The notes beneath the pieces were generated by a model. The model searched no databases, had not been told where the DNA came from, and was given only the letters and a program-made list of their open reading frames with translations. A DNA stretch of 64,000 bases from Cycas panzhihuaensis (lineage: Eukaryota; Cycadophyta), in contig CM041465.1 of the NCBI GenBank assembly GCA_023213395.1, positions 188,425,741-188,489,740 on the forward strand. Reading direction: 5' to 3'. A program made the position numbers and the translations under genes. Positions 22,195-33,230 of the stretch are shown here, piece by piece. Each line of letters begins with the position of its first letter. Position 1 is the stretch's first letter.

Positions 22195-22768
22195 TTTATC
22201 CTTGTTGTAGAAACCTATTATCCTTAGGCATAAAACTTCCTTACGAATTAGGAATTAATGGGCTTATTAAACTTCAAGCCCTCTAATATGGAAATTCGAT
22301 AGGCACCATTCTCTAAGTCTTCAATAACCAAGTAGGTTCCATACTATTTTGGAAAGAACTTTTATTATTTATCATAAAGATATTCTAACTCTAACATTTT
22401 ATCATATACGCAAAATTTTCTAGGTCTAAGCTACCTATCATGTGTAGTTTAAATCCTTATTTTAGAAGCTAAGTTATTTTAAAGCACTGAAAGATAGGTT
22501 TCATCGACTTTCTCTAATTCCAAAAGATGTGCTTCTCTTAAAACTCTTCATTAGTAAATTCTTTTAATGAGACTCGTAATGAAGGAATTTTGACTTCTAA
22601 AGGAAGAATTGCTTCAACACCATAGACTAAAGAAAAATGTGTTATACTAGTAGCATTTCTAATCAAGGTTTGATATGGCTATAATGTTAGAAATAATTGA
22701 GCATGCTAATCACAATGGGAGTTTTTTATTGTCTTGGCTAAGATCTTATCCAATCTTTCACTAATTTT
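22195..22768 (-). pseudogene. Ty3/gypsy integrase, C-terminal part
   Basis: Minus strand from 22768: a decayed KILAKTIKNSHCD block (family NKxIKxxLxKxxxNWxD), PYQTLIRNATSITHFSLVYGVEAVLPLEV-IPSLRV, then LENGAYRISILEGLKFNKPINS-FVRKFYA near 22300-22205. This is the classic YRTSxRTxTGxTPFSLVYGxEAVLPxE and GAYxLxxLxGxxxxRPxNxxxLKxYY pattern. The N-terminal and catalytic parts are absent: 5' LTR sequence begins at once at about 22769, so the join is a deletion. Confidence 0.88.
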
Positions 22769-23979
22769 CCTATAAATATTAAATAATCAAAACACTAACA
22801 AAACTTAAAGGATGGGACGAACTCTCTTGGAAAGCTTGACTGCTATGGAGAATGGGAGGGAGAAACATTAAAATGATGGTGAAGAGGAAGATCTCTCTTC
22901 ACTATAGACAACCCCTAAAATTCCTATAAAAAGTTGACCTTACGGACAATATTTTTTCAAAGGAAACTAAGAAACAATAGGAACAAAGACTAAGATCTTG
23001 AAGATAACATAAAAAAGGGCAAAATATAATAATTAATCCATCAAAACATAAGAAAAAGAGTGGTAGAAAGACATTACCAAATCTCTGATAAAAGAGTTGA
23101 AGCTCAAATGAAGACTTTATAGTAGATAGACATTTTAACAGATCATAGAAGACAAAGTTTTAGTAGCAGTTTTAAATTCCAAGTCTCTTCTCTCTTGAAG
23201 CTCTCTTTTTTTCCTTGCCAAAATATGCAATGCTTCAGTTTTGGAGGGTTTAGGTAGTTTTCAGACGAAAGAGAAGGCGATCATACAAAATTTGGGTAGT
23301 AAGCAATAAAAATATGAGGGAAATAGTATGTCTGACTGAAATATTTCATGGATCACAGCAAAAGATATAATTTCCTTTATAAAACACAATCAATCATGTT
23401 TTATGAAGGATGAAAAATGTGATTTCATTCATAAAACATGATTGATCATGTTTTGGGAATATAATTACATTTTTGGCAACACTAAAAATTTGAAGAAATA
23501 GGAAATCAAAAATGAAAAGGAAACATAAAACAAATTATGAAACATCATGAAAAATTAGGAAGAATATGACTATTAAAGACAAAAAGAATAGGCTAGAAAA
23601 GGTGATCAATGAAGAACAAGGCACATAAAACACCGTAAATTGATAACCAAAGTATAAAAATCAAGAGAAAATGATTGGAAAAGAAATAAAAGATAAGGAA
23701 AAATAGGTTAGAATGGAATAAAAGGGAAGATTTTATTGCTATAGTTTCATTCATTGGTATATGGAATATATTATGAGACAACCATCATCATCCATCATTA
23801 ATCATCATTCATCATTTACATTTTATTTTACCAAAATCACATAAACTCAATGGAAACATAACATGATATCCCAAATAATCAAATACCATCTTATTAAATC
23901 AAATAAAGATATCTACAATCATATAGAATAATCAATCATGATAAAAGAAAATAATCAAGGGTTAGATTTCGGTGAAACA
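22769..23979 (-). repeat. 5' LTR of the Tat-like element, truncated at its internal end
   Basis: Starts on the minus strand at 23979 with TGTTTCACCGAAATC and matches the 3' LTR over about 1.2 kb. It contains two 22-bp near-palindromes at 23381-23402 and 23433-23454 (AAAACATGAT and ATCATGTTTT arms). No primer binding site is present at its end, because the junction with integrase has removed it. Confidence 0.8.
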
Positions 23980-24165
23980 GAGAGCAAAAAATTTAACCTT
24001 TAAGAAAAAGATAAAAATGTCTATTATAAAGAGATGCTACTTATCTTATATGCCCTAGCTAAATGGATGCAATACTTATTAGGAATAAAATTTATAATAC
24101 AAATGGGATATCATAGCCAAAAATACTTCTTGTCATAACCTAAACTATCAAAAAATTACTATAAA
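23980..24165 (+). pseudogene. Ty3/gypsy RNase H, left piece
   Basis: Plus-strand frame reads KKFNL-EKDKNVYYKEMLLILYALAKWMQYLLGIKFII, matching the gypsy RNase H block SRKLxxxExxYxxxEKEMLAIxxALxKWxxYLLGxxFxI. It is cut on the left by the Tat-like element (LTR end 23979). On the right it is cut by the composite copia unit (24166), and it continues at 27905. Confidence 0.85.
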
Positions 24166-24438
24166 TGTTAGGTATAATATTCATGATTATATTGGGAGTA
24201 TGTGAGCTTCCCTATAGCTGACACATGATAAGGTAAGCTTTATTTTATTCATGTTTTATTATTATTTTAATTTTAAGTTAGGTTGGTTGAGGAGGGCTTC
24301 CAACTGCCTCCTAAACTATAAAAATTAAGGGTAAAGTACCTTAGTGTTTATCAATACCACTATCAATGTAAATTTATTGACTATTTTTAAAATGGATTGA
24401 ATAATTTTTCTATTATGCTCTGTCTCCTACGTCTCACA
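24166..24438 (+). repeat. 5' LTR of the composite copia unit
   Basis: 273 bp from TGTTAGGTATAATATTCATG to GTCTCACA, followed by the primer site. Matches 27507-27777 throughout; shared blocks include TAGGTTGGTTGAGG and ATGGATTGAATAATTTTTCTA. Confidence 0.92.
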
Positions 24439-24440
24439 TT

Positions 24441-24452
24441 TGGTATCAAAGC
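24441..24452 (+). other. tRNA-Met primer binding site of the composite unit
   Basis: TGGTATCAAAGC two bases after the LTR end; one mismatch to TGGTATCAGAGC. Confidence 0.9.
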
Positions 24453-26779
24453 TTATTATTTTGTATACACTCAATTTGCTACAGGTTACTCATGAGAAAG
24501 GAGATTGGATTCAAATTCATTGAAGAAAACAATCACTCCATTTGATCTTATTTAGAGAAATAGAACTCTGTTTGAGATCGATTACTAAACAGGCAATTTG
24601 TTTGCTCACTATCTCCTCTCTATTCATTCGTGCTTCATTCAACATTCATCTTATTAGTTTCTTGTGTTGTTTGGAGATTTATGGACTATGTGGAAAAGAG
24701 ATACCCTTGCTTTGTCATAAAGATATATGTTGATCGGTATGCCATCGCATCCATACTTTGCTTACACTACACACAATTGTGTTAGCCCTAACTCCTGCCC
24801 ACATGAAGTGTGCTTAATAACCATGGAAGATTCATGGAAGGCTTAATATCTAACAACTGAGTCTAAACCCATCTTAATTAATATAATCAGACCTGCCCTA
24901 TTGATGGTCATAACTGCTGACTGATAGTGATCTGCCAATCTTAACTTTACAATCTGTTGCTCTAGCTCCTTACTAGTCGTGCATCATTGTGAAGTTCCCT
25001 GTGTGGCCCTTCATTGAGTTTTTTTCCCCAATATTTAATCTATTTTATTCATTTTCTGTTTGCTGGAATTCTCTGACACCTTTCATAAGAATCGTATGAC
25101 TATCCTCTTCTGCCTGTAATGACTGTCCTTAAATCTAGCTTTGAATAATATTTGCATCACTGCAGATTAAGCTCAAAACTCTCTGTTAATGAAATTGATC
25201 TGTTTTTTATCAATTATTAATTGCTTTTAACATGTTTTCATTACTTGCAGTATGTTTATTAACACATGATTAGTTTGATTCAATTATATATACTTTTTAA
25301 TTTCAAAGGTTCGACTTAATTAAATTGAATTAGAATTTGTTTAGGGTTCCATCTGCATACATTATCCCCCTTAGCCTCATTTGGTGGTCATATGCAATCT
25401 TCACATGACCTTGTTCTTTTTAGAAAAGTGGTAGACTTTAAATTTCATTAAATTATTTTTGATTATTTTAGTTTTTAGATCATTTAATTGTATTTCATAA
25501 TTTTCCAAGTCCACCAACCCCCCTTTGAACTTAGTAGTTAGTCTTATTGAGGCCCCATACGACCTCAGTTTTCAGGGAAGATTTGAAAACCCATTAGGGT
25601 ATATTTTATAATTTTAGATTTTTAAAATTTTTAAAATTTTTTAATAAATTTTCAAGTCTATAGCTCCATTCGCTTGCCAACGATTGGTTTTGTTAGTCCT
25701 CTAGGTGACTAGGGGCTACACTCAAAGGAGCTTAACCCCTTCCCCTGCATCCCCCCTCCCTTTATTTAAATTTTGACCATAACTAGGTCTTCTCACCATT
25801 TTGCTTATAACTTTTGATCTAGGAGTCCATTTTCTAAATGACTATATTTGTTGGAAAGATAATTCAATGATCTACATTCTAAAGCTATTTTTATTATGAC
25901 TTGAAGCTGTCTTATAAGAGTTCAAGGTTGCTAAAGTTAGCCCTTCTATTTGACCCTAATTTAACATTTTTTCAACATTTATGAGCTATTTTATTATTCG
26001 ATTCAAGTATATTTACATGTTATTAAGATACTAATCCATCTTTGACTAATTTCACTTGAGTTTTAGAGGCTAAAATCTTATTTCTTATAGTTTTTAGTTA
26101 AATTTAGCCTTTTGAAGGAGAAGAAGATATTTATATGTTAATCTCACAAACTAGTGCTTTCTAAACCCTAAATAATTTTAAAGTTATTATTTTATTTTAT
26201 AGCTCATTCACTTTACTTTAAAGCTCATATTAAGCTTATTTTACTTATTTAAGGCTCAACTTACTTTATTTCAAAGCATATTTTAAAGGACATTCAAGGC
26301 TATATTTTTGCATCTTAAAAGGGATCATATAAAGTGCATTTGTTGCTTATTTAATTTTAAATTCATCTTCAACTTATTTATCTATATATTAAAGTTCATA
26401 TTAGGCTCACTTTGCTTATCATTTATTGATTATTTTATCTTTTTATTAAAATTTATTTTAAAGATCAACTAAGATTTCTCTATTTCATTTAAAAGTTCAC
26501 TTAGAAGTGCATCTTATTGCATGCTTACAAGCTCACTTAAAAGCTATCTCATTTACCTTTCATTACATACTATTTTAGAGCTCATTTGGATCACTTTTGA
26601 AAGTTTGCTTGTTTCATATATTTTATTCAAAAATGTGCATTCATCTTACATTGATTTCATTTAAAAATATATATCTTTCATTTTATTATCAAGTTATTTT
26701 TCATTTGATATTAAAAGGATTCTTACTTGATTAATAAGACCATATATGTTTCCTTGGATTATGTATTAAAGTGTTTATA
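24453..26779 (+). other. Leader of the composite copia unit
   Basis: 2.3 kb without recognised domains. The segment near 25800-25880 (GATCTAGGAGTCCATTTT, TTGTTGGAAAGATAATTCAATGA) resembles the minus-strand leader of the complete copia element. From about 26200 to 26700 the words AAAGCTCATTT and AAGCTCACTT recur many times (26206, 26229, 26252, 26396, 26529, 26578), a loose low-order repeat. Confidence 0.5.
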
Positions 26780-27142
26780 ATGGTAATAAATCTTGGTGAT
26801 ACAAGTATACCTATATTTAATGGAACCAATTTTAAACTTTGGAGAAATTTGATGAAATCATATTTTATTGCTAATAATCTTTGGAAATATATGAAGGATG
26901 GTTACAATGATGTAGGTTTTAAAGCTACCTTAGAAGATGAACAAAACTTTAAAGAAAATGTGAAAAAAGATAATGAAGCCTTAGCATTAATATTTTGTGT
27001 ATTGGATGACCATACATTCTCTAGCATAAGTGAGATAACCACATCAAAGAATGTATGAGACATTTTAGAATTAGTTTATAGGGGAGCCACTACAAAATTA
27101 GAAGAAACTAAATATATTGATGATATATTATTTGTGGGATAA
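26780..27142 (+). pseudogene. Copia gag, N-terminal remnant
   Basis: The ATG at 26780 is chosen over the in-frame GTG at 26771 because gag of the sister element also begins a few residues before the FNGTNF-type motif. Landmarks are IPIFNGTNFKLWRNLMKSYF, LWKYMKDGY, KENVKKDNEALALIFCVLDDHTF and YRGATTKLEE. A TGA at 27056 stands where the sister copy has EAWDML. The rest of gag, protease, integrase and RT are missing. Confidence 0.88.
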
Positions 27143-27475
27143 ATGTTAGAGCAGGATCTCAATGTTGTATTTAATAATGTTATGTTAGATAATGAAAAGT
27201 GTACCTTTCACCTAAATGACTCTAACAAAGAAGATGTTCATCCAACGAATATGCTTGATCTTGAAAGGACATACAAATGCTTTAATTTTTCCCTATTAAG
27301 TCAAGTTTTGGAACCACATGGGTCTCACACTCTTGAAGAGGCCTACCTTACAAAGGCATTAATAAGGGATGGGGACATGGAATTAGTATACTACAAAGTA
27401 AAAGAACAAGTAGCATATCTCTTTCCTAAAGTCTTTCTAAGGTTTAAGTTCCATAAATTCAAAGAGGAAGATTGA
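27143..27475 (+). pseudogene. Chimeric ORF: unknown segment fused to the copia RNase H tail
   Basis: A single frame of 110 codons, open from 27143 to the TGA at 27473. The last third (about 27368-27475, RDGDMELVYYKVKEQVAYLFPKV and KFHKF) is the conserved end of copia RNase H (IxLxYCxTxEQVADIFTKxLxxxKFxxLR). The first two thirds (DNEKCTFHLNDSNKEDVHP, LDLERTYKCF, LEPHGSHTLEEAYL) match no copia domain that I know. This could be diverged element sequence brought next to RNase H by deletion, or a captured host exon. Its lack of stops contrasts with the decayed surroundings. Confidence 0.55.
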
Positions 27476-27493
27476 CATTACACATAATGAATA

Positions 27494-27777
27494 TTATGGG
27501 GGAGAATGTCGAATATAATATTCATTACTATATTGAGAGTATGTGGGCCATCCTATCGCTGATATATGGTAAGGTAAGTTTTATTTTGTTAATGTTTTAT
27601 TATTATTTTAGTTTCAAATTAGGTTGGTTGAGGCAGGCTCCTGCCTACCTCCTAAACTATAAAAATCAAAGGTAAAGTACCCTGGTGTTTATCAACACCA
27701 CCATTAATGTAAATTTATTGGCTATTTTCAAAATGGATTGAATAATTTTTCTACTCTGCTCTATCCCCTATGTCTCA
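27494..27777 (+). repeat. Polypurine tract and 3' LTR of the composite unit
   Basis: TATGGGGGAGAA (27494-27506) leads directly into TGTCGAATATAATATTCATT (27507). The LTR is collinear with the 5' LTR up to GTCTCA at 27777, one or two bases short of the normal ...CTCACA end. Confidence 0.9.
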
Positions 27778-27899
27778 ACCAACCTAATTTGAAATTAAAA
27801 TAATAATAAAACATGAATAAAATAGAACTTACCTTGTTGTATATTAGCTATAGGGTGGATTGCATACTCCTAATGCAGTAATGAACATTATACCTGACA
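27774..27899 (-). repeat. Inverted copy of the LTR start
   Basis: Read on the minus strand from 27899, TGTCAGGTATAATGTTCAT... matches LTR positions 1 to about 126, through TAAGTTTTATTTTATTCATG, AATAATAA and TAGGTTGGTTGAG. The junction with the forward 3' LTR shares the four bases CTCA. Both outer ends of the unit are therefore LTR 5' termini. Confidence 0.88.
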
Positions 27900-29464
27900 A
27901 AAAATGGATCAGAAAGATACAAGGCTATGACTTTGAAATCCCCTATTAAAAGGAACATGACAATATGGTAGCATATTTACTATCTTAAAAATATAAAGAA
28001 CCTAGTTATTTAGCAATCATTATCTAACACCCCAACTAATTAGATAAGTTACACTAAGAATACATTATAAATTTATCTACATAAGCCAAAATAAATTGAA
28101 TTAATAAAATAATAGTTCTAGAATGGGCTATACTAAGAAAACCCTACTTTATAAGAGAAGAATTTACTTGCCACAATATTCAAATCTTAAAGAAATTATA
28201 CTTAGGGAACACCATCAAGCCTCACTTACTAGTCACATAAGATTAATCAAAATATATGAGGTTAAAAGCATCATTCTATTGGGAAGGGATAAAGACTTCA
28301 ATAATAAATTCATTCCTAAATACAATACTTATTAGGGATAAAAGACAAACAATGTCAAGAACCTTAAACTTCTATAACCTCTTAATAGAGTAGACCAAAA
28401 ATAGGAAGAAATATCAAAGAACTTTATCATAGGCCTCCCTAAGTTAGAAGGAAAGGATGCTATATTTATAGTAGTAAATTATTTAATAAAATATATCCAT
28501 TTCATTCCCATATTCTCTTAATTTAAAGCACCCTTAATTATAGAAGTATTTATAAAAAATATTCATTGATTACATAGATTTCCTAAGAAAATAATTGACG
28601 ACCATAACCTAAAATTCATAAGCTACTTCTAAAAGGAAAATTTTAAACTGATAGGCATCAAACTCACCATAAGCACACCTTACCATCCCTAAATTGATGG
28701 GTAATTTGAGGTAGTAAGTAAATATCTAGAAACTTATTTAAGATGCTACATGGGTGACAACTAATCTAAATGGGTTAGCTCAATCCACCTAATAGAATAT
28801 TGATATAACATAAATTACCCCTCCACCATCAAGATATTACCCTTTGTGATATTTTATAGATATCAATGACTAACACTTATTGACTATGTTTAGAGCACAA
28901 TAAAAAACCTAACAGTTGAGAAATTGATCTTATAATCTAATAGAATTTTTAAAGAACTCAAGTATAACTATGATACCACCATTAATAGGATGAAACCATA
29001 TGGTCTTTTGAAGTGAATAGGTCAATAATTTAAAATTACGGAGTGGGCCTATGTATAACTCTAACCATACAAGAAAGCATCTCTCAAGTGAGTAAGTAAG
29101 TACAAATTGGCATCCCACTTCTATGGTCCTTACTAGATATAACAAAAAGTAGGATAAATTGCATTTGCACTTAATCTTCCTTAGGGTAGAAAAATTCCTA
29201 ATGTCTTCCATGTCTCTAGTCTTAAGAAAAAAGTAGGATTTCATGCAAGCCCAATAATAGGATTACCAATAATTAATGAAGAAGGCAAATTGGTAGTCAA
29301 AGTAGAAGGGATCTTAGACATATGTTAGAAGAAGCTTCATTCTATAGAAGTCATTGAATATCTCATCAAATTGAATAATCTCTTAGAGCATAAAATAATA
29401 TGAGAAATAAAGCAGTTTGTCTAACTACATTCCTCTCTACCAATGCCTTGTGCATAGAGCATCC
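27900..29464 (+). pseudogene. Ty3/gypsy RNase H end and integrase, right piece
   Basis: Continues the RNase H of 23980-24165: KKWIRKIQGYDFEIPY-KEHDNMVAYLLS (family KWxxKIQGYDFEIxYKxGxxNxVADALSRK). Integrase follows: the 28123-28335 frame gives the zinc-binding region (LYKRRIYLPQYSNLKEIILREHH). Then come FIIGLPKLEGKDAIFIVVNYLIKYIHFIP, HRFPKKIIDDHNLKF, TISTPYHP-IDG-FEVVSKYLETYLR and the C-terminal GPY and NVFHVSSLKKKVG blocks. EGRLVMDAVL near 29470 is the usual gypsy C-terminal tail. Many C-to-T stops. Confidence 0.9.
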
Positions 29465-30446
29465 TTTGAGAGGGAAGACTTGTTATGGATGCTGTCTTAG
29501 AAACTAATTGATACTAAATTCATATAGTTTGGTTGGCCTACTTAAATAATAGAATTCATAATATTTCTATATCCCATTTGGCCAACTTGAATAGGTTACT
29601 TTAGGGTGCAAATGACACTAACTTTAGTTAATCTCACTCAACCCTAGAGGCTACCCACTATAGATAGGGGTTTAGGCTAAGGCATTTTTAATATTACTTG
29701 TCTTGGATTCTTAGTGAAGCTCACCCTTTTTAGGGAGTAGGCTTATCTTATCTTGGCTTCTAATTTTGGCTTTTATGATTATTCTTTTTTATATTACTTT
29801 ATGTAAAGATCGATAATAATTAATTCAATTATATAGCCCAATTTTAGTACTTTTTTTAATAATTTCCTTTTAAAAATCCTTTTTCTTAATTTGAAGAACT
29901 CTTTCTTTCATAAGTGGAATTATATTATATTAAGATTTCCATAAAGTAGGGATAATTTATAGATAACTCTAGGACTAGGGTCACTACAAAATACTTAGGA
30001 AGGAAGGATCATATACAGTTTTATGGGACTAAATTTTTACATGGACCCATCATGTGACCAATTTTTATATTGGAGATTTTCCTAGGTTAATTTTCATCAT
30101 ACTCTTTTATGTTATTTTTTATTCTTATTTTGTTTTGCTCTCTTTTATTTATTAATGTATATTTACCATTGCATGTCACTTAATTCTTAGGTCTATCCTT
30201 TATTTAGATGTTGTACATGTATATGAATGGTGTTGATGGTGTAAACAAAAATATAATTTCTTAATGGGAAGAGATGGGGTTTTGAATCCCCCTCAAAATT
30301 TATGTTCCTTGTGCATAACTTAATATATACGTAAATTTTTTAAGGGTTAGGTAATGTGTAAGGATATTATATTTATTTGCATACATATTTATTTACGTGT
30401 GGTATTTTTAGACTAGATATAAACAAACTAAGAAATTCATCTTAAG
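29465..30446 (+). other. Possible polypurine tract and LTR start, then unassigned sequence
   Basis: GAGAGGGAAGAC at 29469-29480, followed by TGTTATGGATGC at 29481, has the look of a polypurine tract plus LTR start just behind the gypsy pol. No second copy of this LTR was found in the window, so the end cannot be set. The rest of the interval shows nothing I can name. Confidence 0.4.
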
Positions 30447-30470
30447 CTTTGACACCAAATGCAATGACCT
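30447..30470 (-). other. Minus-strand primer site and LTR end of another gypsy-like element
   Basis: The minus strand reads AGGTCATTGCA then TTTGGTGTCAAAGC. This resembles the LTR end GGTCGTGACA plus primer site TTGGTATCAGAGC of Del/Tekay chromoviruses. The LTR would extend rightwards from 30460. The other end was not located. Confidence 0.4.
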
Positions 30471-32289
30471 AAATTTCTAATAAGACCAAAAGAGAAGTTT
30501 TACACATATTTATATTATCCCAAAATGAATTACAAAAATAAAATATACATTTATAAAAGAATGTACTAAGTACTTAGAAATTTTGATAAAGACTAATATT
30601 TTTTCCCCTATTTATTCATTTAATATTAAATAGGTTTAGAAGTACATATCTCATTTACTTGTTATTAAATATAATAGGATAGATAAGGAGGGAGATTTAT
30701 CTAAATATTTACTAAAGGATTTCTTAATAGATGCCTAAATTAGGCTCTTCATGGACACCATTCAACAACATGCTAACCATGCCTTGTGTTTCAACTAGTA
30801 GGCTTTGTTGTTTCATTTTATCCTATGGTAAGCTTCACATATATGTCCTTAGTTATGCTTTTATACTAATCTATGGCCAATAGAAATCTTCCCCTAAAAG
30901 TTCTTTCTATTATCTAAGATCTCTTTATTGTTAGGATTCCTTGTATGAGTCTTCCTAATTCACTCCTTTACATTATCTATTTAAGTACATATTCATAGTA
31001 AAATATCAAGGGGTTGAGGCACAACTTCCCCAATTAATAATACCTTTTCATTTGATAAATAACATTTTAATACATATCACATGGAATTAATTCTCCCTTT
31101 TATGATTATAATGGGTTTCCCCCTCTTTTTACACCATGGGGATTGTGGTAAGTGATATGATAAACCCCAAAAGCCTATCCTAAAAACACATTCTAAGGGA
31201 CTTAGGTCTATGTAATATTTCCTACAATGATTAAAGATTATTTAGAGGTAATTAGCATATTCAACTTACATAGGTTCAACAATATAAGGGTATAGATCGT
31301 GAGGAAGTCCATGATGGGTATCATATAAAACTTTCAAAAACTAGATATTGCATGGATATTGAGGTGGCAAAGTGCTATGTACTTGGAAGTGAGGTATATT
31401 TGCATCCTTGTTGAGATTCACCGTATAAGATTTGGGCTTTTAGAGGATTGTGAAAAGGGTATACCCATTGAAACCTATGTAATCATAAATAAATAAGAAG
31501 ATGAAGGTTGTATAATAATAGAATTGGTAGGAGAAGTTTTTTGAATATTATATACTATCTATACTAACATTACATATGGGATTTTTATTAGACTTAAGTT
31601 TCTATTACAACATCTTTTATTCTTGGCTAGCCCACTTTAAGGTTGATTCTAGGTTTGAGAACCATCACTAGAACAAATTGAAAGATAAGGGAGAAATCTA
31701 TTGATATAGTATCTTGGTACTCAAGGTAAAGCTGATGAAGTCTTAACCCTTTGATTCAAATTCACTTAAATGTCTTACTTCTAAACTAGAAATTTATATA
31801 CATAAGACAAGTTATCTAAACATACAAAAGGAGGGTTCTTTCCTCTTTAAGGGATTATATATGATATCTTATTTTATTTAAAGATAATAATCTTCTACTA
31901 ATCATAAATAATAGTAAAATAAAATGATAAAATAGCCTTTATGGAGTCCAAAAGATTAATAACTAGTTAATATTTATAAAGAAATATATAATAAGTAAGT
32001 TACCTTAACAACCAGTTAGAATGTCAAAATAGTGCCATGCTTTCTTCCTTATTGGTGCCAAAAGAACAAATGTGTATATGGATATGATATGGGAATACTG
32101 ATTAATTATCCTAATTCTAGTATAGGAGAATGAAGTCTTCTCTAAAAGTATAATTCCTTTACAATGGAAAATTATTCCTTCATATGTTAATATGAATAAC
32201 CTGCCATAAACCTCTAAAGATCTAAAATGGTGGAATAAATGATCACTGCAGAAAATAAAATATCTTATAATTGTTAGAATTATAATTGC
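30471..32289. other. AT-rich interval without recognised gene
   Basis: May hold the remaining LTR of the element signalled at 30447 and the internal start of the minus-strand copia element whose LTR lies at 32302. The minus-strand open frame 32325-32005 has no family resemblance and overlaps the primer site and LTR end. Confidence 0.4.
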
Positions 32290-32301
32290 ACTATAATACC
32301 A
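32290..32301 (-). other. tRNA-Met-like primer binding site
   Basis: The minus strand reads TGGTATTATAGT(GC) directly behind the LTR end TTTCTAATA; compare TGGTATCAGAGC. Confidence 0.6.
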
Positions 32302-32761
32302 TATTAGAAATATTGAGTATAACATAACAAAATTATAATATATAGATATAATAATTAAATAATATCATGAGTTATATATACATAATGAATAAACATGAAT
32401 ATAAAGTATTAAATTGATAAATCATGTATCATAAGTATCAAGAGCATTTACCATAAGAGAGAAAATAGATTTATATATGAAAAACCTAGTGGAAAAAAAC
32501 TACGAGAGAAGGTGGAATTGGAACTCCTTTTAAAATTAGAATGAATATATATTCTTTCTATCAAGTTCTCAAGTAATGTGTATACATATTTATATTAATA
32601 TTCATTTTATGAATAACCTATCATGTTTCTTGAACTTTTGTATCATCTAATAATGTCTTAACATGGATATGTGTACATCTTACATATCTCAATTTATGTG
32701 AATTGTGAGATTGTGTATGTATCACATCATTACATTAAATATTAAAGCACATATTCTAACA
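32302..32761 (-). repeat. Minus-strand copia LTR
   Basis: 460 bp starting on the minus strand TGTTAGAATATGTGC (32761) and ending ATTTCTAATA (32302), giving matching TGTTAG/CTAATA termini. The same repeat is present, interrupted, at 6928-8215. No polypurine tract or second LTR of this copy is in view. Confidence 0.75.
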
Positions 32762-32858
32762 ATAGTTTGTTAATGACCATTCTCCATAGTGGTCTTCAAA
32801 AGATTATAAACAATATATAAGGTGACATCAAACTATCAAATAGTAATAAAATGGTCAC

Positions 32859-32859
32859 T

Positions 32860-32886
<27 letters not shown>
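32859..32886. repeat. CA dinucleotide microsatellite
   Basis: About 14 uninterrupted CA units. Confidence 0.98.
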
Positions 32887-32890
<4 letters not shown>

Positions 32891-32984
32891 ATATCCATGT
32901 TTGACCTAGGCATTGCATAGATAGATATGCAAAGAATCTCTACAATTTAGTTGTATCTTGGTGAAGTGGACTTAGAATGGGAAA

Positions 32985-33230
32985 TTAATGGTATTTTAGG
33001 GAATTTGCACATGACTTTTTGTAGTGGCAATTGCAACACATAAATGATACTAAAATCTTATCAACTTGAATGTTTGGCAACTTGAGACCATGACTTGCAC
33101 CATTAAGGATGCATGATGTTGATATGAGCCATACTAATTGGCAATAGTTCTCATGCCTCTTAAAGAGTAGATAATTAAGATCTTTTAGAAGTTTATTGAA
33201 AGAGGCATGTACTAGCAACAAAGCTAACAT
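32985..33230 (-). CDS. Hypothetical open frame, 81 codons
   Basis: Open minus-strand frame starting at the ATG at 33230, with a cysteine-containing C-terminus (SFMCCNCHYKKSCANSLKYH). I recognise no family. It lies between an LTR and the CpG-retaining island, outside any obvious element, so it is listed. It may be chance. No promoter or splice signals were identified. Confidence 0.2.
   Translation of the reverse strand: MLALLLVHASFNKLLKDLNYLLFKRHENYCQLVWLISTSCILNGASHGLKLPNIQVDKILVSFMCCNCHYKKSCANSLKYH

Larger units (their letters stand above)
9990..23979 (-). mobile_element. Tat-like Ty3/gypsy retrotransposon with internal deletion, split by a copia insertion
   Basis: Minus-strand element. 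The 5' LTR is 22769-23979. The remaining internal part is 19760-22768, and the 3' LTR is about 9990-10510 plus 19114-19759, split by the copia element at 10511-19113. The LTR start TGTTTCACCRAAATC is identical in layout at 23979 and 19759. The polypurine tract AAGGGGACAAA sits against the 3' LTR. Between the LTRs only integrase C-terminus, an extra RNase H and a repeat-rich 3' region remain. Gag, protease, RT and most of integrase are missing, because the 5' LTR runs straight into integrase at 22768. Low-coordinate boundary approximate. Confidence 0.8.
24166..27899 (+). mobile_element. Composite non-autonomous copia unit ending in an inverted LTR fragment
   Basis: Order on the plus strand: 5' LTR 24166-24438, primer site 24441-24452, 2.3-kb leader, gag remnant, a chimeric ORF ending in RNase H, polypurine tract 27494-27506, 3' LTR 27507-27777, then the first 126 bp of the LTR again in inverted orientation (27774-27899). 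Flanks are ATAAA (24161-24165) and AAAAA (27900-27904), a likely target duplication with one change. The surrounding gypsy RNase H frame resumes right after it. The whole unit, including the inverted end, therefore seems to have inserted together. Confidence 0.8.

Noticed and set aside
28930-29244. 104-codon minus-strand open frame
   Set aside because: Antisense to the gypsy integrase C-terminal region read on the plus strand.
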